From NCBI GenBank assembly GCA_900114885.1, contig FOUN01000016.1:1-64000 (forward strand): DNA of 64,000 nucleotides, written 5' to 3'. Position numbers and translations under genes: made by a program. This stretch comes from Psychrobacillus psychrodurans (GTDB lineage: Bacteria > Bacillota > Bacilli > Bacillales_A > Planococcaceae). How positions within the stretch are numbered: the first letter of the stretch is position 1; every line of letters begins with the position of its first letter. Of the stretch, positions 48,685 to 58,181 are shown in pieces. A model generated the notes under the pieces. It was given only the letters and a program-made list of their open reading frames with translations, ran no database searches and was not told where the DNA came from.

Positions 48685-49391
48685 TGGATGAACAGGATCG
48701 TTTTGAAGTCAGTTTTCGCAATCCCATTGTTCGTATGTGGTTTTATATTGTACTTCCAACAGGGATTATTTCAGCTGTTTTATTTTTAGTTTTACCAAGG
48801 GAAACGCATGATGTTATTAGAATTTGGGGTTACATGATATTATGTGGCTTTTTTATTTGGACTTTTATATATAAAAGAAAGGGTAGAAATAACAAGGGGG
48901 TAAATAGAATGATTATGCCTACGCATATTGTAGCTGTTGGGGGAATTGTTGAAAATGAGCAAGGAGAAATTCTTTTAGTAAAAACGCAGCATGGAGGATG
49001 GGTCTATCCTGGTGGACAAGTGGAAGTTGGAGAAAATCTAATAGATGCGTTAGTTCGAGAAGTAAAAGAAGAAAGTGGAATTGATATTGAAGTAGGTCAC
49101 TTAATAGGAACCTATTCAAATACAGGAATCTATAAATGGTATGACGAAGTTACAGATGTGCCTACTAAAGTAATGTTCGATTTTGTAGGTAAGCCTATTG
49201 GTGGAGTGTTAAGTACCTCCGAGGAAACTTCTGAGAGTTGTTGGGTTAAGAAGGAGAGAGTACTAGAATTCATAACTGCCCCTGCTGTTAGAGCACGATA
49301 CGAGGCATATGAAAGCTTTAAAGGCGAGGTAAAATATATGGAGTATGTAACAAATCCTAAGTTTGAAGTGAAAATGGATAAAAATATTTAG
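48681..49391 (+). CDS. Membrane-anchored Nudix hydrolase
   Basis: 236 aa. Two N-terminal membrane spans (about 18-38, WFYIVLPTGIISAVLFLVL; about 46-62, WGYMILCGFFIWTFIY) followed by a Nudix domain with box GGQVEVGENLIDALVREVKE and EESG (about 110-135). Substrate unknown. The fusion puts a nucleotide-type hydrolase at the membrane beside a small membrane protein encoded upstream. Confidence 0.85.
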   Translation: MMDEQDRFEVSFRNPIVRMWFYIVLPTGIISAVLFLVLPRETHDVIRIWGYMILCGFFIWTFIYKRKGRNNKGVNRMIMPTHIVAVGGIVENEQGEILLVKTQHGGWVYPGGQVEVGENLIDALVREVKEESGIDIEVGHLIGTYSNTGIYKWYDEVTDVPTKVMFDFVGKPIGGVLSTSEETSESCWVKKERVLEFITAPAVRARYEAYESFKGEVKYMEYVTNPKFEVKMDKNI

Positions 49392-49403
49392 ATTGATTGG
49401 TTA

Positions 49404-49445
49404 AAAAAAGCAGATGAGAAATTCTCATTTCTCATCTGTTTTTTT
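49404..49445 (+). terminator. Terminator after Nudix pair
   Basis: 12-bp perfect stem CAGATGAGAAAT/ATTTCTCATCTG, 4-nt loop, A-run and T-run. Confidence 0.92.
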
Positions 49446-49561
49446 CGATTACGCAACATTCCACAAATTATCTGCAACGTTGAGAGGCTGTAACGCAACA
49501 TTCAATAGCCTTTTTGCATTGTCCCACAAATAATCTTCCGTTATTCTATTCCTACTATCTT

Positions 49562-50410
49562 TTATCTTTTATCTTCAACAACTAGCACTTCGCCTGTTAT
49601 TGGGTGGTTAAATTGAACTTTAAATGCATGTAGCTCATACATTTTAGTAGGTGTTTTTTTAGCTCCATATAGTTCGTCCCCTACAATTGGATGTCCTAAG
49701 TGAGCTAAGTGGACACGGATTTGGTGCGTCCGTCCAGTTTCTAAAATTGCATGTATTTTCGTGAACTGTTCATGCTTTCCTGCAATTTCATAATGAGTGA
49801 TCGCATTTTGCCCAGATGGTGATACTCTTTTTCGAGTTGGATGGTGACGGTCGTTTCCAATAGCTGCTCGAATAGTACCATGCTGATTTTTTACTTGGCC
49901 TTCTACTATTGCTTCATAGGTGCGGACGATTGTTTTATTTTCCAACATTCGATCAAGCATACCTTTGACAAGTGGATTTTTTGCAATGACGATTAATCCC
50001 TTAGTGCCTTCATCGATGCGATGTACATGTTCCCCGTAATGATGACCTTTACTGTGTAAATAATTTGTTACGGTGTTCATAAAGGTATGATTTTGACCTT
50101 CTTCGTTTGGATGCGTGGATACACCACGTGGTTTAGAGGCAATTAGTAAATACTCATCCTCATACGTCACATACAAAGGGATTTGATCGGAAAGAAGATA
50201 GTTAGAGGATTCTCCTTCCCATTTAATGACAAGTACATCCCCTTTTTTGTTCGGAAGTTTCCATTGAAGAAGTTCTTCGTTCTTATTGCTCACGGCCTTT
50301 TGCATACGTAGTTCATGTATTAACTTTTTACCTAGCTTCCACTTTTCTTGGAAAAGACTGTCGATAGTTAAACCATCCTCTTGGATAGTATAAGTGAATG
50401 TATGAATCAT
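49562..50410 (-). CDS. RluA-family RNA pseudouridine synthase
   Basis: 282 aa. Converts uridine to pseudouridine in rRNA or tRNA. Catalytic-loop motif HRIDEGTKGL (usual HRLDxxTSG; Asp kept, Thr-Lys in place of Thr-Ser), GRTHQIRVHL and ARKTLYL-type end GDELYGAKK. S4-like N-terminal region is short. aaaggag ribosome site. Target site unknown. Confidence 0.92.
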   Translation of the reverse strand: MIHTFTYTIQEDGLTIDSLFQEKWKLGKKLIHELRMQKAVSNKNEELLQWKLPNKKGDVLVIKWEGESSNYLLSDQIPLYVTYEDEYLLIASKPRGVSTHPNEEGQNHTFMNTVTNYLHSKGHHYGEHVHRIDEGTKGLIVIAKNPLVKGMLDRMLENKTIVRTYEAIVEGQVKNQHGTIRAAIGNDRHHPTRKRVSPSGQNAITHYEIAGKHEQFTKIHAILETGRTHQIRVHLAHLGHPIVGDELYGAKKTPTKMYELHAFKVQFNHPITGEVLVVEDKR

Positions 50411-50428
50411 TAATTTTCCCGCTCCTTT

Positions 50429-50463
50429 AAAAAAAGGGCCTGTCTACTCGACATGACCCTTTT
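50429..50463 (-). terminator. Terminator after bdbA-like gene
   Basis: On the minus strand, AAAAGGGTCATGTC and GACAGGCCCTTTTTTT form a strong hairpin and T-run, directly after the thioredoxin-like gene. Confidence 0.85.
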
Positions 50464-50465
50464 GG

Positions 50466-50936
50466 TTATTTTAAAACGACTTCATCAAAGAACTCTTGAA
50501 TCTGTTCATTAGAAATGGCGCCTTCTACTCTTACAACCTCTTTGCCATCTTCAAAATAAATCATTGTTGGTGTTGCTTGGATAAGGTAGTCATTCCATCC
50601 TTTTTCATATTCAAGTACATTATATTTGACGATTTCAATGTCATTTTTTTCAGCAAGTGGAGATAGACGTGGTGTCATTTCTTGGCAATGTACACATTCT
50701 GGGCTGAAGAAATAAGCTGTAACAGGTTCCCCAGTAGCAATCTTTTTCTTCAAGTCTTCTGGTAAAATAATGTTCTGATAGTTTGGGTCATCGATAAGAT
50801 CGATGGTAGATTGCTTTAAGTTGTCAGTATCGTATGGGTTATTAGCTAACGCATCCTTGTTTTTCTGAGAGTTTAAAACAAAGATTAATACAAAGATTGC
50901 AATAATAATACCACCAAATATAAGTAGTTTCTTCAA
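50466..50936 (-). CDS. Membrane-anchored thiol-disulfide oxidoreductase (BdbA-like)
   Basis: 157 aa from TTG 50936 (ggaggaa upstream). One N-terminal membrane anchor (LLIFGGIIIAIFVLIFVL), then a thioredoxin fold with CVHC active site (SPECVHCQEM) and cis-Pro in ATPTMIYF. It oxidises cysteines in exported proteins with the BdbC partner encoded immediately upstream (1-nt gap). Confidence 0.9.
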   Translation of the reverse strand: MKKLLIFGGIIIAIFVLIFVLNSQKNKDALANNPYDTDNLKQSTIDLIDDPNYQNIILPEDLKKKIATGEPVTAYFFSPECVHCQEMTPRLSPLAEKNDIEIVKYNVLEYEKGWNDYLIQATPTMIYFEDGKEVVRVEGAISNEQIQEFFDEVVLK

Positions 50937-50937
50937 G

Positions 50938-51363
50938 TTATTTTTCCTCCTTGATGTTTCTCCATACAATAACACTTGTAATTGCGATTAAAATAAATGC
51001 AACTAGAGCTAAAAATGGAATTGTTATAAAGCCTGCATAGTTTATATATTCCCCTGTACAAGCAACTCTCCCACAAGCTGGTGCCGATTCTTGCATGAAA
51101 GTCAGTTTTTGAATGCTATAATGATAGGCAGAAATACATCCACCGATCACAGAGAATACAAGTGAGGTTACTGCGATTTTCGGATTCTTTTGAACGTATG
51201 CAACTCCCAATATTAGCACAAGTGGATACATGAGTATACGTTGGTACCAACATAGATCACAGGGTTCGTACCCTCTTATCTCTGAAAAATAGAGGGAACC
51301 TAACGTTGCAGTTAAAGCAACGGTCCACATAAATAATAGTAGATTTTCTATTTTTTTTGTCAT
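50938..51363 (-). CDS. Disulfide bond formation protein BdbC/DsbB-like
   Basis: 141 aa with four membrane spans. Quinone-linked oxidant of BdbA. Active cysteines CDLC (about 36-39) and the second pair in ACGRVACTG (about 97-103). Directly precedes the BdbA-like gene on the same strand. Confidence 0.94.
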   Translation of the reverse strand: MTKKIENLLLFMWTVALTATLGSLYFSEIRGYEPCDLCWYQRILMYPLVLILGVAYVQKNPKIAVTSLVFSVIGGCISAYHYSIQKLTFMQESAPACGRVACTGEYINYAGFITIPFLALVAFILIAITSVIVWRNIKEEK

Positions 51364-51492
51364 ATGAACTCCTTTAAATTACTTTGAACTCAAATTAAAG
51401 TATAAGGCTTCTTTAATTACATGTAAAATATTTTATCTGAAGTGAAAAGAGCTATATAATGAAAGTTACTTAATAAAAGAGGAGCCGATAAA

Positions 51493-53034
51493 ATGACAGA
51501 GGAATTTGATTTATCTCAGTTTGAACAAAGCATGATTATAAGACAAATGTCTTTTTCTGATATAGAGTCAATTTTAGAAATTCAGCGTTTATGTTTTCCG
51601 GGTATGGATCCATGGAAAGTTGCCCATTTACGTAGTCACTTAACTATTTTCCCAGAAGGGCAGTTAGTTGCTGAGCTAGACGGAAAAGTAATTGGTTCTT
51701 GTTCAAGTCTTATTATTAATTTTGATGAGTATGATGACCGCCATTCCTGGTCGGATGTGACAGATGCAGGATATATTACAAACCATAATCCCGAAGGATA
51801 TAACTTATACGGGATCGAGGTAATGGTACACCCAGAATATAGAAGAATGAAGGTTGGTCAACGTTTATATGAGGGTAGAAAAGATATTGCAAGACAATTC
51901 AATTTAAAATCAATAATTATTGGAGGGCGTATTCCAAACTATCATAAATTTGCGGATGAAATGTCACCAAGGGAATACGTGACGTCTGTTTCTCGCCATA
52001 AAATATATGATCCAGTTTTAACATTCCAATTAATGAATGGCTTTACATTGATGCGTATTAATCCTAATTATCTACCAGATGACAGAGCATCTGCCAAATA
52101 TGCGACACTGATGGAGTGGAATAATGTTGATTATATTCCACTTTCGAAACGTCATTTCAAAACGAGCTATCCTGTAAGAATTTGTGCTGTGCAGTATATG
52201 ATGCGTAAAATTAATTCATTTGAAGAGTTTGCTAACCAATGTGAATATTTTGTTGATGTGGCGTCCGATGCTCAATCTGATTTTGTTGTGTTTCCGGAAA
52301 TCTTTACTACACAGCTAATGTCGTTCTTGAATGAACCATCACCAAGTCAGGCGGTTCGTAAATTGACGGAGTACACTCCGCAATATATGGAGTTGTTTTC
52401 AGATTTATCGATCCGTTACAACATTAATATTATTGCTGGCTCTCACTTTGTGGAAGAAGAAAATGAGGAAATATATAATATCGCTTATTTATTCCACCGA
52501 GATGGCGCAATTGATAAGCAATATAAAATCCATATTACACCGAACGAACGCAAATGGTGGGGGATTAGTGCAGGTGACTCCGTTCAGGTATTTGATACGG
52601 ATTGTGGTAAAATTGCGATTCAAATTTGTTATGATATAGAGTTTCCAGAGCTTGCACGTATTGCAACAGATATGGGTGCGAATATTATTTTCTCACCATT
52701 TTGTACAGAGGATCGTCAAGGTTACCTGCGTGTTCGTTATTGTGCACAAGCACGGGCAATTGAAAATCAAATCTATACAGTTATTTCAGGGACAGTTGGA
52801 AACTTACCGCAAACAGAAAATATGGATATTCAATATGCACAATCTGCTATTTTCGCACCATCTGACTTTGAATTTGCCCGAGATGGTATTGTAGGGGAAA
52901 CTGAGCCGAATGTAGAAATGGTTTTAATAGGAGATGTAGATTTAGAAATCCTACGACGTCAACGTCAAGACGGGACGGTCAAACAATTAAAAGATAGACG
53001 TCATGATATATATAGTGTCAATTATAAAAAATGA
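51493..53034 (+). CDS. GNAT acetyltransferase / carbon-nitrogen hydrolase fusion
   Basis: 513 aa. Residues about 12-195 are a GNAT domain (acetyl-CoA loop near VMVHPEYRRMKVGQRLYEG). Residues about 228-500 are a nitrilase-superfamily domain with triad E269 (FVVFPEIF), K345 (QYKIHITP) and C379 (IQICYDIEFPE). The fusion is known in Bacillales (B. subtilis YhcX-like). Substrates unknown; may link acylation to amide hydrolysis. ATG with agaggag. Confidence 0.93.
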   Translation: MTEEFDLSQFEQSMIIRQMSFSDIESILEIQRLCFPGMDPWKVAHLRSHLTIFPEGQLVAELDGKVIGSCSSLIINFDEYDDRHSWSDVTDAGYITNHNPEGYNLYGIEVMVHPEYRRMKVGQRLYEGRKDIARQFNLKSIIIGGRIPNYHKFADEMSPREYVTSVSRHKIYDPVLTFQLMNGFTLMRINPNYLPDDRASAKYATLMEWNNVDYIPLSKRHFKTSYPVRICAVQYMMRKINSFEEFANQCEYFVDVASDAQSDFVVFPEIFTTQLMSFLNEPSPSQAVRKLTEYTPQYMELFSDLSIRYNINIIAGSHFVEEENEEIYNIAYLFHRDGAIDKQYKIHITPNERKWWGISAGDSVQVFDTDCGKIAIQICYDIEFPELARIATDMGANIIFSPFCTEDRQGYLRVRYCAQARAIENQIYTVISGTVGNLPQTENMDIQYAQSAIFAPSDFEFARDGIVGETEPNVEMVLIGDVDLEILRRQRQDGTVKQLKDRRHDIYSVNYKK

Positions 53035-53055
53035 TAGAGAGGGGTTAACAAGCAT

Positions 53056-54777
53056 ATGCGATATAGACAACTATTTGACCAATGGAATAACTTCTCAGAG
53101 CTAGAGTCAAATTGGAAGGAGGATCTTCAACTCCTAACAAAAGATGAAAAAAAAATGGAAGATGCATTCTACCGTGATTTAGAGTTCGGAACTGGCGGGA
53201 TGCGAGGGGAGATCGGTGCTGGTACGAATCGTATAAATACGTATACTGTTCGTAAAGCGACCACTGGACTTGCTTCTTATATTAAAGGGGCTGGAGCAGA
53301 AGCGATGGAGCGTGGAGTAGTTATTGCTTATGATAGTCGTAGGTACTCTCCCGAATTTGCGCTGGAAGCAGCTAATACACTAGCATCTAATGGTATAAAA
53401 GCTTATCTATTTAATGAGCCTAGAACTACACCCCAGCTTTCATTTTCAGTAAGACATTTACATGCATTCATGGGAATAGTCATTACTGCAAGTCATAATC
53501 CTCCTGAATATAATGGGTACAAGGTTTATGGCGAGGATGGAGCACAGTTAAATCTAGAAGACGCCGAAGTAGTTATCCAACACGTAAATGATGCGGGAGA
53601 TGCAATTCATATCGATCAAAGAAATCCAGATAAAAAATTAGTAATACAGTTAGATGAGATAATGGATCAAGCATATATGGATGCGTTAAAAACAGTTCAG
53701 GAAAATGGAGAATTCGCATCATCTTCTGGCTTGAAAGTAGTATTCACTCCTTTACATGGAGCATCTGGAAAAACGGTTAAGAGAATATTAAGTGAGGTTG
53801 GCTACGAGCACATCTCCTATGTAGAGGAACAAATGGAGCCAAATGGAGATTTCCCAACAGTGGAATCTCCAAATCCAGAAGAGCAAAGTGCTTTTGAATA
53901 TGCTATTCAATATGGAGAGAAAAATGGTGCTGATATTCTAATAGCAGTCGATCCAGATGGTGATCGCGTAGGTATTGCTGTCAAAACTGCTTCTAAATAT
54001 AAGCTTTTAACGGGCAATCAAACCGGGGCAATATTAATCGAATATCTATTGTCACAGCGTAAAGCAAAAGGGAATATACCGGCAAATGGACGGGTATTTA
54101 AAACCATTGTTACTTCTGATTTAGGACGAGTAATAGCCGAATATTACAGTGTTAGTACAGAAGATGTATTAACTGGTTTCAAATTTATCGGTGAAAAGAT
54201 TAAGAAATATGAAGAGACCAAAGAGTTTGAGTTTTTATTTGGATATGAAGAAAGTTATGGTTATTTGATAAAAAACTTTGCACGTGACAAAGATGCAGTA
54301 CAAAGTGTGCTTGCGATAATAGAAGCTGCTTCCTATTATAAAAAACAAGGTAAGACTCTACTCGACGTATTATCTCATTTATATGAAAGACATGGTTTCT
54401 ATTTGGAAGGACTCAGATCTGTTACGAAAAAAGGAGTAAGTGGAGCGAATTCAATTCAAAACTTACTTGAGCAGGTTCGTGTAAATAGAATTACGGAAGT
54501 TGCCGGAATTACTGTTCTTTCCCAAGAGGATTACTTGCACTCAGTTAGAACATTCACAGATGGCCGAGAAACAGAGGAAATATTCCTGCCAAAATCAAAC
54601 GTTATTAAGTTCTTCCTAGCAGACGGCTCATGGGTTTGTGTGAGACCAAGCGGAACAGAGCCAAAAGTTAAATATTATTTCGGAGTGCTTAGTGGGTCAG
54701 AAGAAGAAAGTTCAAAAAAACTAAAAGCTTTACAAGATGATTTTTCATTGAAGATGAATCGTTATCTAGAAGAATAA
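53056..54777 (+). CDS. pgcA: Alpha-phosphoglucomutase
   Basis: 573 aa. Interconverts glucose-1-P and glucose-6-P, feeding UDP-glucose and wall teichoic acid or glycolipid synthesis. Phosphoserine S146 in TASHNPP, metal loop DPDGDRVG (about 305), sugar loop GYEESYGY and phosphate loop RPSGTEPK. Full length. It follows the fusion gene by 21 nt. Confidence 0.95.
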   Translation: MRYRQLFDQWNNFSELESNWKEDLQLLTKDEKKMEDAFYRDLEFGTGGMRGEIGAGTNRINTYTVRKATTGLASYIKGAGAEAMERGVVIAYDSRRYSPEFALEAANTLASNGIKAYLFNEPRTTPQLSFSVRHLHAFMGIVITASHNPPEYNGYKVYGEDGAQLNLEDAEVVIQHVNDAGDAIHIDQRNPDKKLVIQLDEIMDQAYMDALKTVQENGEFASSSGLKVVFTPLHGASGKTVKRILSEVGYEHISYVEEQMEPNGDFPTVESPNPEEQSAFEYAIQYGEKNGADILIAVDPDGDRVGIAVKTASKYKLLTGNQTGAILIEYLLSQRKAKGNIPANGRVFKTIVTSDLGRVIAEYYSVSTEDVLTGFKFIGEKIKKYEETKEFEFLFGYEESYGYLIKNFARDKDAVQSVLAIIEAASYYKKQGKTLLDVLSHLYERHGFYLEGLRSVTKKGVSGANSIQNLLEQVRVNRITEVAGITVLSQEDYLHSVRTFTDGRETEEIFLPKSNVIKFFLADGSWVCVRPSGTEPKVKYYFGVLSGSEEESSKKLKALQDDFSLKMNRYLEE

Positions 54778-54783
54778 TAGAGA

Positions 54784-54818
54784 AACAGGAAAAGTGAACT
54801 TGCTTTTCCTGTTTTTTT
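54784..54818 (+). terminator. Terminator after pgcA
   Basis: 11-bp stem AACAGGAAAAG/CTTTTCCTGTT, 8-nt loop, T-run. Confidence 0.92.
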
Positions 54819-55062
54819 CAAAAGAAAATATATATAAATGTAGAGTGAGCACTGGGTTCATGGGGCTTAAAGAACGAATAATCCTGTGATTTCCGTTATG
54901 TTTGTAAACTCTGTTGAATTGGTCATTCTAAATCCAACGCTAGATGAAGACAGTTAAAATTCTATGTACTAGAGTCCATTTCAACACTACTTATTTTCAA
55001 ATAAATTATGAATTAGTAAGTAATATTGTATTCAATTATACGTTTACTTCAAGTGGACATTG

Positions 55063-55180
55063 TTAATTGGAGCGCAGGGCGGCGACTCCAGTGGGAAAGC
55101 GTTAGGTGAAGACCCCGCAGCGGAGCGAGGAGGCTGAGGCAACGCCCACGGAAAGCGTCCGCCCGGAGCGGAAATAGATG
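55063..55180 (+). repeat. bcr-type dispersed repeat
   Basis: GC-rich segment ggagcgcagggcggcgactc ... gaccccgcagcggagcgagg ... ggaaagcgtccgcccggagc, strongly like the bcr1-like elements spread in Bacillales genomes. It stands out from the AT-rich surroundings. It lies in the 54820-55326 gap, where nothing else is seen. Confidence 0.8.
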
Positions 55181-55326
55181 GCATTTCTAGATTTCTGTTC
55201 TTAAACGTACCGATGCTTTACTTTCCTGTTTTTTTTCGGTCAAAAGTATGATATCGAGATCCTACAGTGAATAGTCGATAAGTGATAATATGGAATTAGA
55301 TGAATTACATACTTGGAGGAGTTTAC

Positions 55327-56442
55327 ATGCTATCAAATGAACTCTCGAACATTGAACTACTAAAAGAAATAGCAGAATTATTAAATGAAGAAACTGAAAT
55401 GGAAAAAATGCTACAAGGTGCCTTGCATAAACTATTAGAAGGTACATTATTTGAAACGGGTTGGATATTTTTTATTGATGAAAAAGGTAAGCAACAACTA
55501 ATTGCACATGAAAATTTGCCGAATGCATTAAAGCAAAATGACTGTAGACATTTACAGAAAGGTGGATGTTGGTGTGTTTCAAGATTTCAAAATGGGGAGC
55601 TAAAAAAGGCATCAAATATTATAGAGTGTAAAAGAATTGTCAACGCAAGAAAAATGAGTAATGAAGATAGTGGCGGTATTACGCATCATGCAACAGTTCC
55701 GTTACAATCAGGGCAAGAAAGCTTCGGGCTATTAAATGTAGCGACACCGAATACTATACGGTTCTCAGAGGGAGAACTTGCGTTACTAGAATCTGTAGCC
55801 TTTCAAATCGGGTCAGCTATAAAGCGAATCTTCCTTACTAAACAGGAGCAGCAGGTAGCTCTTGTACAGGAGCGTAATAGACTTGCACGAGATTTACATG
55901 ACTCGGTTAACCAATTGTTATTCTCTGTAACTCTGACTGCTCGCGGAGGAGTAGAAATGACGGAACAGCAGGAAATAAAAGATACCTTTAAAGAAATACA
56001 GTATTTAACGCAGGAAGCACTTACAGAAATGCGTGCACTCATATGGCAACTACGTCCAAAAGGATTGGAATCAGGTATTATCGAAGGTCTTAAAGGATAC
56101 GGAGATATTTTAGGACTTTCTTTGACAGTGAAGGTAAAGGGAGTTATTAATCTCCCTGCAATTATTGAAGAAACACTATTTCGAATTGCTCAGGAAGCAC
56201 TTAATAATGTTCGTAAGCATTCTGGTGTACTTCAAGCAGAACTATATTTAACGGTTACTCCTACGGATGTTTTATTAGTTGTAAAAGATGAAGGGTGTGG
56301 TTTCCATATGAAAGAGCCTAAAAAACTACATTCAATCGGTTTACAAAGCATGAAAGATAGAGCAAATTTTGTTGATGGAACGGTGGATTGGGTAACGGAG
56401 TGGGAAAAAGGAACAGAAATATTAGTGCGGTTACCTTATTAG
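55327..56442 (+). CDS. yhcY: Redox-sensing histidine kinase, AirS/YhcY-like
   Basis: 371 aa from ATG 55327 (tggaggag upstream). No membrane span: cytoplasmic GAF domain (about 20-165) then HisKA_3/HATPase (RLARDLHDSVNQ with H191; N-box EEALNNVRKHSG-like; G-box DEGCGF). Four cysteines in the GAF domain, C73-x7-C81-x-C83-x17-C101, match the iron-sulfur-type arrangement described for AirS, so it probably senses oxygen or redox state. Paired with the next gene. Confidence 0.9.
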   Translation: MLSNELSNIELLKEIAELLNEETEMEKMLQGALHKLLEGTLFETGWIFFIDEKGKQQLIAHENLPNALKQNDCRHLQKGGCWCVSRFQNGELKKASNIIECKRIVNARKMSNEDSGGITHHATVPLQSGQESFGLLNVATPNTIRFSEGELALLESVAFQIGSAIKRIFLTKQEQQVALVQERNRLARDLHDSVNQLLFSVTLTARGGVEMTEQQEIKDTFKEIQYLTQEALTEMRALIWQLRPKGLESGIIEGLKGYGDILGLSLTVKVKGVINLPAIIEETLFRIAQEALNNVRKHSGVLQAELYLTVTPTDVLLVVKDEGCGFHMKEPKKLHSIGLQSMKDRANFVDGTVDWVTEWEKGTEILVRLPY

Positions 56443-56455
56443 GGGGGGAATAGTT

Positions 56456-57103
56456 ATGATACGTGTACTAATTGCAGATGACCATCACGTTGTAAGAAGA
56501 GGATTAATGTTTTTTCTAAAAACGCAGAAGGATATGGATATTGTAGGCGAGGCTACAAACGGGAAAGAAGCTGTGCAGTTAACAGCAAATTTGAAGCCCG
56601 ATGTCATATTGATGGATCTAGTCATGCCAGTAATGGACGGAATAGAAGCAACGAAACGCATTAAGGCTACAGACCCAGAGATTCAAATACTAATGCTTAC
56701 TAGTTTCTCAGATAGAGATCATGTGATACCTGCCTTAAAAGCTGGAGCAGCGGGATATCAGCTAAAGGATATAGAACCAGATGACCTTGCCGATGCAATT
56801 CGAAAGCTAATGCGAGGTGAAAATACATTACACCCGGAGGCAACAACGCAGTTAGAAAAGGAGTGGGAGCCAGTTGTACCTAATCCTCACGAGGAGCATC
56901 CGTTAACTCCTAGGGAGCAGGATGTATTATCTGAATTGACAAAAGGAAAAAGTAATAGAGAAATAGCATCCTCATTGTTTGTAACCGAAAAAACAGTTAA
57001 AACGCATATTTCCAATATATTCGCCAAACTGCATGTTCAGGATCGTACACAAGCAGCCCTTTATGCAGTAAAACATGGTTTAACAGAACCAAGCGGACAG
57101 TAA
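56456..57103 (+). CDS. yhcZ: NarL-family response regulator, AirR/YhcZ-like
   Basis: 215 aa. Receiver domain with phospho-acceptor D54 in ILMDLVMPVMDG, Thr/Ser in MLTSFSD and Lys in QLKDIE. LuxR-type helix-turn-helix at about 150-210 (LTPREQDVLSEL, KTVKTHISNIFAKL). 13 nt after the kinase, one operon. Confidence 0.94.
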   Translation: MIRVLIADDHHVVRRGLMFFLKTQKDMDIVGEATNGKEAVQLTANLKPDVILMDLVMPVMDGIEATKRIKATDPEIQILMLTSFSDRDHVIPALKAGAAGYQLKDIEPDDLADAIRKLMRGENTLHPEATTQLEKEWEPVVPNPHEEHPLTPREQDVLSELTKGKSNREIASSLFVTEKTVKTHISNIFAKLHVQDRTQAALYAVKHGLTEPSGQ

Positions 57104-57106
57104 AAA

Positions 57107-57149
57107 ACACGGAGAATCGCAATGAGCATGCGATCCACCGTGTTTTTTT
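57107..57149 (+). terminator. Terminator after the two-component operon
   Basis: ACACGG...GAATCGCA with TGCGATcCACCGTGT and seven T; loop about 8 nt. Confidence 0.88.
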
Positions 57150-57212
57150 GTTAGTTCGATTCGTTGCGCATACAAACAGAGATACGCACGGAAATAAAAC
57201 TCACAAATCTTC

Positions 57213-58118
57213 TTAACCATCACCAAGCGTGTCCATATTTGGTTCAATATGCACTAGGATAACGGAAAATGGCTTTACCTTCATTATACGTTGTTCTATT
57301 TCCTCTGTAATACGATGGCTATTCACAACATTTAAATTTGGATCTACTGTTACAGTGAGATCGACAAACATCAAATTTCCATGCATTCTCGCTTTAAAAT
57401 CCGTTAGTTCATCAACACCCTCGACGAGTCTTACTATTGTAGACAAAGATTCGGCTTCCTCTACATTAAAGCCATCAGATAATGTGTAGGCTGCGTCATG
57501 AAAAATGGTATAGGCCGTATAGATAATGATTACTCCGACTAATAGGGCAGTTATTCCATCTAAAATTGGAAACCCTAAAATAGATCCGACTATACCAATG
57601 GTTGCACCGATACTAACTAATGCATCTGACCGATTGTCGTAGGCTGCAGCTTTTAAAGCAGCACTGTTTATACGATTTCCTAGCTGTAAATTATATCTAT
57701 AGACAACATACATAATAATGGCACTAACTAATCCAACAACAGCAGTTAGAAGTGAAGGAGTTTCTTCAATAGGGTTAGCAAGATGTTGAATTGCTTGAAT
57801 AAGTACTTGGATTCCGATAAAAGCCATGATGAACGCAGCTACAAGCGAAGCAATAGTTTCAGCACGTAAATGTCCATATTGATGATGACTATCGGGTGGT
57901 TTTTGAGAAATACGCAGTCCGATTAATATAGCGACAGAGGCAATAATATCTGTAAAATTATTTAGGCCATCTGCTTTTAAGGCCTCTGAAGATCCGATGA
58001 TACCAATGGTTAGCTTAAGTGTACTCAACAGTAGATAAATACTAATACTTATCCAGGCACCTTTTTCCCCTTCACGTAAGTTTGTATATAGCTCCACAAA
58101 GTTTCCTCTTTTCAACAA
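57213..58118 (-). CDS. Cation diffusion facilitator exporter
   Basis: 301 aa. Six membrane spans and a C-terminal ferredoxin-like cytoplasmic domain (RMHGNLMFVDLTVTVDPNLN). Metal-site DGLNNFTD in helix 2 (about 46-53) and DNRSD in helix 5 are visible, with HHQYGH between. By motif it is like the manganese exporters MneP/MneS of B. subtilis; metal is inferred. Confidence 0.9.
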   Translation of the reverse strand: MLKRGNFVELYTNLREGEKGAWISISIYLLLSTLKLTIGIIGSSEALKADGLNNFTDIIASVAILIGLRISQKPPDSHHQYGHLRAETIASLVAAFIMAFIGIQVLIQAIQHLANPIEETPSLLTAVVGLVSAIIMYVVYRYNLQLGNRINSAALKAAAYDNRSDALVSIGATIGIVGSILGFPILDGITALLVGVIIIYTAYTIFHDAAYTLSDGFNVEEAESLSTIVRLVEGVDELTDFKARMHGNLMFVDLTVTVDPNLNVVNSHRITEEIEQRIMKVKPFSVILVHIEPNMDTLGDG

Positions 58119-58131
58119 TTATAGACATAGG

Positions 58132-58159
58132 AAAACGACCCTCAAATGAGAGTCGTTTT
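58132..58159. terminator. Terminator between CorC-like and CDF genes
   Basis: AAAACGAC-CTC with GAG-GTCGTTTT; on the minus strand it ends the CNNM/CorC-like transcript. Confidence 0.75.
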
Positions 58160-58181
58160 ATTATGAGCTATAATAATTTTG

